Assembly (NCBI GenBank): GCA_937928475.1
Contig: CALFVE010000083.1
Coordinates: 1 to 6,144 of the forward strand
Source of the DNA: an uncultured bacterium
GTDB lineage: Bacteria; Armatimonadota; Zipacnadia; Zipacnadales; Zipacnadaceae
Length of the DNA: 6,144 nucleotides
Direction of reading: 5' to 3'
Shown: positions 1-5,169 of the stretch, in pieces
Numbering within the stretch: the stretch's first letter is position 1
Layout of the letters: each line of letters opens with the position of its first letter
Translations under genes and position numbers: made by a program
The notes under the pieces: model-generated
What the model was told of the DNA's origin: nothing
Database searches by the model: none
What the model saw: only the letters and a program-made list of their open reading frames with translations

Positions 1-1
1 G

Positions 2-199
2 GCCGCCGTGCATCAGGCACTGCAGGCCCTGAGCAGCGAGCACCGGGCGGTGCTCGTGCTCTACGACCTGAACGGATTCTCTTATGAGGAGATCGGTTCG
101 ATCCTGGGGGTGCCGATCGGCACGGTCAAGTCGCGACTCAACCGGGCTCGCAACGCCCTGCGGGAGGAACTGGAGCCGCACCTGGAACTTTTCGAGTAG
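2..199 (+). CDS. ECF-family RNA polymerase sigma factor, C-terminal fragment (region 4)
   Basis: This is the 3' end of a gene entering from the left edge; the frame is open from base 2, giving 65 residues before the TAG. ECF sigma factors direct RNA polymerase to small stress- or envelope-related regulons. What is visible is sigma region 4, which reads the -35 element: the LSSEHRAVLVLYDLNGFSYEEIG stretch followed by the helix-turn-helix GVPIGTVKSRLNRARNALREEL, a very typical ECF signature (GTVKSRLxRAR). The protein ends soon after the helix-turn-helix, as normal for ECF factors without an extra C-terminal domain. Region 2 and the start codon lie outside the window, so the ECF subgroup cannot be assigned. 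The next gene downstream encodes a zinc-finger anti-sigma protein, the usual arrangement for a sigma/anti-sigma pair. Family assignment is firm; the regulon is unknown. Confidence 0.93.
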   Translation, partial: AAVHQALQALSSEHRAVLVLYDLNGFSYEEIGSILGVPIGTVKSRLNRARNALREELEPHLELFE

Positions 200-221
200 G
201 CGGTCAGTCAGAGGGTTAGCG

Positions 222-241
222 CGGCGGAGGCCCAGCCGCCG
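222..241 (+). promoter_or_regulatory. Possible RNA hairpin just before the anti-sigma ribosome binding site
   Basis: CGGCGG (222-227) can pair with CCGCCG (236-241) around an 8-base loop. The 3' arm ends on the first base of the GGAGG ribosome binding site (241-245) of the anti-sigma gene. There is no T-tract, so it is not an intrinsic terminator. It could lower anti-sigma translation relative to the sigma factor, but in DNA this GC-rich such a stem may arise by chance. Confidence 0.25.
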
Positions 242-245
242 GAGG
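241..245 (+). promoter_or_regulatory. Ribosome binding site of the anti-sigma gene
   Basis: GGAGG lies 7 bases before the ATG at 253, an ideal Shine-Dalgarno placement. It decides the start of the anti-sigma gene and is the best ribosome binding site in the window. Confidence 0.8.
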
Positions 246-252
246 CAGTCCG

Positions 253-1629
253 ATGGTGTGTGAGCGGTACCGCGAACAATTTACGGATTTCCTGGAGGGC
301 ACGCTGGCCGAGCCGGAGTGGCGGGCGCTGGAGGCGCACTTGCAGCAATGCGAGTCCTGCACGGCGGCGATCAAGGACTTCCGGCGCACGGTTTCGGCCC
401 TGCGCAGCCTGCCGCTAGTGGAGCCGCCCCGGACGCTGGCGCGGGCCATCAGCGAGCGGATTGCTCAGGAGGCTGCGCCGGCCGGGGTGGTAGTGGTGAA
501 GCCCCGTGCGCGGCAGCGGTGGTTCTCGTGGCAGACGGCCGGTGCGCTGGCCGCGGCCTGCGTGGTGGTGGCGGTGCTGGCGGTCGCCGGGCAGCGCGCC
601 GGGCTGGTGAAGAGAGCGCTGGTGAGCGGAGGGCCGGAGGTCTCCGCGCCGGCCCCGGCTCCGCCGGTCGGGGAAACGCCGGCCCCGGCCGCGGAGGCGG
701 CGCCGAGCGGAGAAACGGCGGTCGCTTCCGGTGCAGCCGTCGGTGGTCCCAGCCATCCGGCTCACACCGGGACAGCGCCGGGCCGCGCGCCGAGATCGGC
801 AGGGCCCGGTCGCGCGGTGACTTCGGCGAGGCCGCCTGCACCTTCAGTGCGACCAGCGGCTCCGTCCCCGTCTGGCCCCGCGGCGACGGAAACGACTCCA
901 CCTGTGCTGCCTGCCAACAGCGGGATGTCGGCAGGCGGCCCCGCTGGGCCGGCGGGACCGGCTGGGCCTGCGGCGCCGGTGGCCGCCGAGACGGCAACGG
1001 CCCGAGCGCCCGGAGCGGTGGAGCGAGTGGCCTTCGGAGGCGGGGTGGGCAGTGCGGGCGCCGCGCGGGCAGCGTCCGGTCCGGTCAGCATGGAGATCAA
1101 AGTGGACCCTCCGGGTCGGCGGCAGGTCGGCGAGTGGGGGCCACTCAACATTGTGCTCAAGGCCGGCGGCGAGGTGCCCCGCGTGACGGTGCAGGTACTG
1201 ACCGACGACGCCCTGCAGGTGAAAAACGATGGGTGGGTCTTCGCCGGCCCGCTGGAGCCCAGCCGCCCGCGCCGGCTGACCACCCAGATCCGCGCTCAGC
1301 AGCCCGGTATGCATCGCCTGCGCGTGGTTCTTTCCTCGGATACCCCTATCGCAAACACCTCCGTTGATGTATACTTGCGGGGCTACGAGTCGGCTGCGGG
1401 CGCCGGGCTGACGCGCCGGCAGTTCCGCTCGGCAACGCTGGCGGCGGCGGTGCAGGCGGTGGCCGCCGACTGCGGGCTGAAGGCCGAGGTGCATCCCAGC
1501 CTCGCCCAGCACCGGGTTTCCGCGGATTTCAGCCAGGGAGTCGGGGGGGTACAGGCCTTGCGCCTGTTGGCCCAGATGGCGGGCGGACGGCTGGAGTCCA
1601 GCAACGGCGGCTACCGGCTCGCCCCTTAG
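253..1629 (+). CDS. Transmembrane zinc-finger anti-sigma factor with STN-like C-terminal domain
   Basis: Probable partner of the upstream ECF sigma factor, holding it inactive at the inner membrane. Residues 1-60 form a zf-HC2-type anti-sigma domain with candidate zinc ligands Cys3, His29, Cys33 and Cys36 (HLQQCESC gives the HxxxCxxC motif). One hydrophobic segment at about 95-113 should cross the membrane, leaving the rest outside the cytoplasm. Residues 128-275 are a low-complexity Pro/Ala/Gly linker with consecutive Gly-Pro-Ala triplets near 228-240. Residues 278-376 look beta-rich, possibly Ig-like. Residues 388-458 (LAAAVQAVAADCGL ... GGVQALRLLAQMAGGRLESSNGGYRL) fit the pattern of the secretin/TonB short N-terminal (STN) domain. 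The start is fixed by a strong ribosome binding site. At 458 residues it is much longer than simple zinc anti-sigma proteins. The N-terminal assignment is firm; the STN call rests on pattern and is moderate. The signal is unknown. Confidence 0.85.
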   Translation: MVCERYREQFTDFLEGTLAEPEWRALEAHLQQCESCTAAIKDFRRTVSALRSLPLVEPPRTLARAISERIAQEAAPAGVVVVKPRARQRWFSWQTAGALAAACVVVAVLAVAGQRAGLVKRALVSGGPEVSAPAPAPPVGETPAPAAEAAPSGETAVASGAAVGGPSHPAHTGTAPGRAPRSAGPGRAVTSARPPAPSVRPAAPSPSGPAATETTPPVLPANSGMSAGGPAGPAGPAGPAAPVAAETATARAPGAVERVAFGGGVGSAGAARAASGPVSMEIKVDPPGRRQVGEWGPLNIVLKAGGEVPRVTVQVLTDDALQVKNDGWVFAGPLEPSRPRRLTTQIRAQQPGMHRLRVVLSSDTPIANTSVDVYLRGYESAAGAGLTRRQFRSATLAAAVQAVAADCGLKAEVHPSLAQHRVSADFSQGVGGVQALRLLAQMAGGRLESSNGGYRLAP

Positions 1630-1779
1630 TTTTCGGCTTCGCACCGGCACCATTCCTTGTTTGCAGAAACAGATCTGACCCGGAGGTTTGCGAACCGCGC
1701 CGACGCTCTGGTCGAGGGGGCGCGGCTGCGTACCTGGGGACGTGCGCCACTGCCGGGCAACAGCCTCTCGGGCGGACTC
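1630..1779 (+). other. Intergenic gap, candidate promoter region for the downstream operon
   Basis: This 150-base gap is the longest non-coding stretch. The downstream frame stays open back to a TTG at 1657, but those extra 41 residues (rich in Arg and Ala, without a recognisable domain) would bury a good signal peptide, so the gap is better read as non-coding leader. No convincing hairpin plus T-tract follows the anti-sigma stop at 1629. A GAAC at 1692-1695 and a GTC at 1711-1713, 15 bases apart, loosely resemble ECF-type -35 and -10 elements. A GGAGG at 1682-1686 has no well placed in-frame start codon after it. Confidence 0.4.
1692..1713 (+). promoter_or_regulatory. Weak ECF-type promoter candidate (GAAC-N15-GTC)
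   Basis: GAAC followed after 15 bases by GTC, about 65 bases before the ATG at 1780. Many ECF sigma factors recognise an AAC-containing -35 element and a GTC- or CGTC-like -10 element at about this distance. If real, the sigma factor encoded upstream could drive the envelope operon. The elements are short and the spacing is at the short end, so a chance match is quite possible. Confidence 0.15.
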
Positions 1780-2535
1780 ATGAGATATCCATCCCGCATC
1801 ATCTTGGTAGGCTTGGCCTGGCTTGCCCTCGGCAGACTCACCGCGGATACGGTGCTGCCGGTGGCCGTGGTTCCCTTGGGGAACCTGAGCGAGTACCGCG
1901 GGCGGCTCCTGGACCGACGAGCCGCAGCGGCGCTCTCGCTACAGTTCACCGGAGCCTGGAGCGCCCTGGACCCCATCCTCGTGCAGCAGACCCTGGAGGA
2001 CCTGGGCGTTCCCTGGCCCCCAGAGACTAGCGACCTGCAACGCGTTGCCCTCCGTCTAAACGCCGCCCTGGTGCTCACCGGCGTGGTCAGGCAGGTGCAA
2101 GTGCAAAGCCACGGCGCTCAGGTCACCCTGTATCTGGAACTCCTGGAGCCTCTTTCCGGCGAGGTGATCGCTAAGGGGCAGGGCGTGGGAAAGTTCGAGA
2201 GCCCCGAGGTCCTCCCTGTGGACGAGCGCGTCGAACAGGCGCTGCAGAAGGCGGCGGGGGTAGCCCTCGGTACCCTCGCGCCCCCGCTCGAGGTAGGCGC
2301 CGTGAGGCAAGCCCCCACTGGCGACCGCCTCACCGTGACGCCTGGCGCAAAGGCGCGAGTGTCTGCCAAGATGATTCTCTTGCTGTTCAGCCCAGCCGAG
2401 GGGGCCGCGGAAGCGCCCCTGGCTGCCGCCGTGATCGAGAAGGTTACTCCTGAGGGCCTGGACTGCCGCCTGCTGGGCAGGCGGGGGGAAGTTGTGGCCG
2501 GCGCCCGGGCCTGGGCGGTGGGACGCTTGCCATGA
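1780..2535 (+). CDS. Exported protein with CsgG/TolB-like N-terminal and FlgT-like C-terminal regions
   Basis: A 251-residue secreted or periplasmic protein. The ATG at 1780 was chosen over an in-frame TTG at 1657 because it gives a clean signal peptide: MRYPSR, a hydrophobic stretch to about residue 18, then a likely cleavage near TAD (21-23). The ribosome binding site is weak (GGGCGG, about 5 bases upstream). Residues 26-160 follow the layout of the CsgG/TolB-N/LpoB-like fold: a leading strand VLPVAVVPLGN, a helix of about 25 residues, WSALDPILVQQTLEDLGV, then LNAALVLTGVVRQV and a beta-rich LYLELLEPLSGEVIAKGQG. Residues 180-248 (RLTVTPGAKARVSAKMILLLF ... AAAVIEKVTPEGLDCRLL) resemble the C-terminal domain of FlgT-like proteins. 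No lipobox Cys follows the signal peptide, so it is probably not a lipoprotein. Its stop overlaps the next start. Function is not established; family resemblance is by pattern only. Confidence 0.75.
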   Translation: MRYPSRIILVGLAWLALGRLTADTVLPVAVVPLGNLSEYRGRLLDRRAAAALSLQFTGAWSALDPILVQQTLEDLGVPWPPETSDLQRVALRLNAALVLTGVVRQVQVQSHGAQVTLYLELLEPLSGEVIAKGQGVGKFESPEVLPVDERVEQALQKAAGVALGTLAPPLEVGAVRQAPTGDRLTVTPGAKARVSAKMILLLFSPAEGAAEAPLAAAVIEKVTPEGLDCRLLGRRGEVVAGARAWAVGRLP

Positions 2536-3311
2536 GTAGCGCCGCTTTCGACCTCGAGCGCGTCCGGACCGGCTTGCGGACTACCCTGCTGGGCGAGACC
2601 CTCATCTGGCATCCCAGCCTGGACTCCACTCAAGAGGAGCTGCGGCGGCTGGCTCGCGAGGGCGCCCAGCCAGGTACCGTAGTGGTGGCCGACACGCAGA
2701 AAGCAGGCCGCGGTCGCCGAGGCCGGACCTGGTATGACCGCCCTGGGCAGGACCTGCTCTTTACCGTATTGATGCCGCCGGGGATGCCCCGGGAGGGACT
2801 GGTGGCAGTGGCGCTGGGCGCCTACTTGGCGGAAGCCCTGGCGCAGGAGACGGGGCTGCCGGTGATGACCCAATGGCCCAACGACTTGGTCATCGGCCCC
2901 GCGAAGGTGGGGGGAGTGCTTACCGAGGTCCAGGGGCCGACCTACCTGGTGGGCATCGGGCTGAATGTTAAGGGCCAGGCCACCGAGGTCGCGCAGACTG
3001 TGGGGCGGGCGGTGACCACTCTGGAGGCAGCCCTGGGACGCCCCTTGTCCCGCGAGGATATGCTGGCGGCCTGCCTGAATGGCTTGGCCCGCGCCCACGC
3101 GGCACTCGTGACGGCCGATCGCAGCCCCGTGGTGCGCAAGTTCTCCGAATTCGACGCCCTGCGCGGCAAGACCGTGGCCATCACCGGCCCTCAGGGAGCA
3201 ACAACAGGTCAGGCCATGGGCATCGTGGCCAGCGGCGCCCTTCTGGTGCGCACCGGCCCAGTCGTCACTGAGGTAACAGTTGCCGATGAAATCAAAGTGC
3301 GGGAAGCCTAG
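2532..3311 (+). CDS. birA: Biotin--[acetyl-CoA-carboxylase] ligase, monofunctional (no DNA-binding domain)
   Basis: A cytoplasmic enzyme that uses ATP to make biotinyl-5'-AMP and transfers biotin to a lysine of biotin carboxyl carrier proteins such as the acetyl-CoA carboxylase subunit. The 259 residues begin directly with the catalytic domain, so this is a group I ligase without the repressor helix-turn-helix of E. coli BirA. Motifs in order: DST (31-33), the biotinyl-AMP loop GRGRRGRTW (59-67), QWPND (114-118), KVGGVLTE (125-132) containing the expected catalytic lysine, and GIGLNV (141-146). The small SH3-like C-terminal domain is at about 209-257 (LRGKTVAITG ... GALLVRTG). Most relatives have Lys-Trp-Pro-Asn-Asp; here the first residue is Gln. 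The ATG overlaps the previous stop (ATGA, 2532-2535), so translation is probably coupled. The functional link to its envelope-related neighbours is not obvious. Confidence 0.95.
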   Translation: MSSAAFDLERVRTGLRTTLLGETLIWHPSLDSTQEELRRLAREGAQPGTVVVADTQKAGRGRRGRTWYDRPGQDLLFTVLMPPGMPREGLVAVALGAYLAEALAQETGLPVMTQWPNDLVIGPAKVGGVLTEVQGPTYLVGIGLNVKGQATEVAQTVGRAVTTLEAALGRPLSREDMLAACLNGLARAHAALVTADRSPVVRKFSEFDALRGKTVAITGPQGATTGQAMGIVASGALLVRTGPVVTEVTVADEIKVREA

Positions 3312-5169
3312 TTGCGGGGCGCCGGCCGCTCGGCGAGTCGGTCTGCCGGTTGTGCTGGGCTGGTTTATCCTGAGCGCGGGAGGGGTCGCGGCGCAGCCTG
3401 GGGAGGCCGTGCTGGCCGGGTGCGCCCTGCTCAGCACCGGTCAGACGGCCGCGGCGACGGTGCAGTTCAGCCGGGCGCTGGCTGAGAGGCCGCAGTGTCC
3501 CGAGGCCCGCGTCGGTTGGGGAGCGGCGCTGCTGCGCGAGGGGGAGCCGGAGCGGGCGCTCATCGAGTTCGAGGCGGCGCTGGACCTGAATCCGGACTGG
3601 CCGCCGGCCCGTCTGGGCCGGGCTGCCGCGCTGCTCTTGCTGGGACGCTGGGACGAGGCGGAGGCCGAGTACGCGGCGCTGGCGGGCCGGGAGATACCGG
3701 AAGCCGAGGAGGCCGCCGCCGGACAGGCCTGGGCGCTGTGCGCGCAGGGCCGCTTCGCACAGGCGCGCGAGACCCTGCAAGGTCGGCCGCGTGGGGAGGT
3801 CAACTCCGCGCTCGCTGCCTATGTACTCTCGGCCTGCGAGTTCGCGCTGGCTCCGGAGACCGCTCAGGTGCGGGACGGCGCTTCGGCAGCGATGGGCTCC
3901 TACGTGGGGCTCGGCTCCTGCCTGACCGCGCCCGGCGCGGCCTGGCTGCGTATTTCCCCCCTGGCCGTTCTGCCTGCGCCGCCCCTGCCTCCGGCGCCGG
4001 AGCAGCAGGCCCCGGCGCCGCTGCGGGTCCTGTCCCCAGCGGCCGGCGCGGTGGTGGGCGGGCGGCTTACCCTGCGGGTGGCGGGAAGCCTTCCCCGGGA
4101 ACCGCAGCGGGTGCTGGCCAGCCTGGGCAGCCGTGTGGTGGGAATGAGCGACACCCTCATTTTCCCCGAGCCTCTGGACACTACCACCTGGCCCAGCGGC
4201 GAGCACTGGCTCAGCGTGGAGGCGCGCGACAGACGGGGCGAGGTATTGGGGCGCGGGTCGGTACGCGTCGTGGTGCCGGAGCGAGACTTGACCCTGGCCG
4301 AGCCTACCGAGCCCCCGGACCCCTGGGTGCGGCAGACCCTCTCTCGGCTGCTGGCGCCTCGTTTGCTGCCCGGCGTGGTGGAGCAGTTGCGCGGGGAGGT
4401 AGCCTGGCACCAGGGCCGCCTGGTAGAAGCCGAGGTCCGCCTCGCGGAGGCCTTTCGGGCAGACCCCTATCTGCCCCGGGTGCGGGAGGAATTGCTCACC
4501 GTCAGCCGGGCCCTGGGCTTGCCGGTGATGCAGACAGCGGCCGCGGTGCGGCAGGTTCCCGGCGGAGAGCGGGCGGTGGCGCTAACCTTCGACGATGGGC
4601 CTCATCCCAAGATTACGCCCTTCATTCTCGATCAACTCGACCGCGCCGGCGCCCGCGCTACCTTCTTCCTGGTGGGCAAGCAGGTCGAGATGTATCCGGA
4701 CCTGACCCGGGAGATTGTCGCCCGCGGACACGAGGTAGCCTCGCATTCCTACACCCACCAGGACCTCACGCGCCTGACCGAACTCGACGTGGAGCGGGAA
4801 CTGGCGGCGAGCCGGGCCATGACCGCCGCGGTGACGGGCGTCCAGGTGGTCTACTTCCGGCCGCCAGGCGGCAACTATGACGCCCAGGTCGCGCGGGCCG
4901 CTTCCCTGTGGGGATTCACCCCCGTTTTCTGGACTTGTAACATCTGCGACTTCTACCAGAACCCCAAAGCCCACGTGGTTTCGGGGATGATGAGGCGGAT
5001 CGAGCCGGGCGGGATCCTCTTGCTCCACAACGGGGAGGACCTGACCACGGAGATCCTCCGCGATCTGTTGCGCGCGCTCCGAGGCGCCGGCTATCGCCTG
5101 GATTCGGTCGGTGCCTTGCTGGCGACAAGGAGTAGCGGCCCGTCGGCGAGAAACTACCCGGCGGAATGA
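3286..5169 (+). CDS. Exported TPR / Ig-like / TPR / polysaccharide deacetylase (NodB) protein
   Basis: A 627-residue secreted multidomain protein whose C-terminal domain should remove N-acetyl or similar groups from a polysaccharide (carbohydrate esterase family 4). From ATG 3286: a signal peptide with a basic start, hydrophobic core VGLPVVLGWFILSAGG and AxA-type cleavage near residue 36; tetratricopeptide repeats at about 40-175; a Pro-rich linker at 228-246; a bacterial Ig-like domain at 247-330 (LSPAAGAVVGGRLTLRV ... LDTTTWPSGEHWLSVEARD); another TPR-like pair at about 361-410; and NodB at about 426-612. NodB motifs: TFDDGP with Asp436/Asp437, HSYTH with His487 and His491, FRPPGG with Arg525, and LLLHN with His581, so the metal site is intact. 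An in-frame TTG lies six bases earlier (3280), and GAGG at 3270-3273 could serve either start. The gene begins 26 bases inside the biotin ligase gene. Substrate is unknown: peptidoglycan, exopolysaccharide or chitin-like glycans are possible. Confidence 0.92.
   Translation: MKSKCGKPSCGAPAARRVGLPVVLGWFILSAGGVAAQPGEAVLAGCALLSTGQTAAATVQFSRALAERPQCPEARVGWGAALLREGEPERALIEFEAALDLNPDWPPARLGRAAALLLLGRWDEAEAEYAALAGREIPEAEEAAAGQAWALCAQGRFAQARETLQGRPRGEVNSALAAYVLSACEFALAPETAQVRDGASAAMGSYVGLGSCLTAPGAAWLRISPLAVLPAPPLPPAPEQQAPAPLRVLSPAAGAVVGGRLTLRVAGSLPREPQRVLASLGSRVVGMSDTLIFPEPLDTTTWPSGEHWLSVEARDRRGEVLGRGSVRVVVPERDLTLAEPTEPPDPWVRQTLSRLLAPRLLPGVVEQLRGEVAWHQGRLVEAEVRLAEAFRADPYLPRVREELLTVSRALGLPVMQTAAAVRQVPGGERAVALTFDDGPHPKITPFILDQLDRAGARATFFLVGKQVEMYPDLTREIVARGHEVASHSYTHQDLTRLTELDVERELAASRAMTAAVTGVQVVYFRPPGGNYDAQVARAASLWGFTPVFWTCNICDFYQNPKAHVVSGMMRRIEPGGILLLHNGEDLTTEILRDLLRALRGAGYRLDSVGALLATRSSGPSARNYPAE

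Noticed and set aside
318..1367. A 349-codon open frame on the + strand inside the anti-sigma gene, rich in Gly, Arg and Ala.
   Set aside because: It is an off-frame shadow of GC-rich coding sequence. It shows no domain, while the overlapping frame has clear zinc-finger, membrane and C-terminal domains.
1630..1680. An intrinsic terminator after the anti-sigma gene.
   Set aside because: No stable inverted repeat followed by a T-tract is visible; the TTTT at 1629-1634 is not preceded by a stem.
1657..1779. Extension of the CsgG/FlgT-like gene back to a TTG start.
   Set aside because: The extra 41 residues show no domain and would place the signal peptide internally. The ATG at 1780 gives a normal exported protein.
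3412..3423. A lipobox-like Leu-Ala-Gly-Cys in the TPR/deacetylase protein.
   Set aside because: It lies about ten residues beyond the hydrophobic core and a better AxA cleavage site, and it fits the first TPR helix, so a lipoprotein call is not supported.
2118..3437. A 439-codon open frame on the - strand across three + strand genes.
   Set aside because: It lies opposite the biotin ligase gene, which has unmistakable motifs. Its own translation is low-complexity with no recognisable family.
3495..4880. A 461-codon + strand open frame inside the TPR/deacetylase gene.
   Set aside because: Gly/Arg/Ala-rich off-frame translation; the true frame carries the TPR, Ig-like and NodB motifs throughout.
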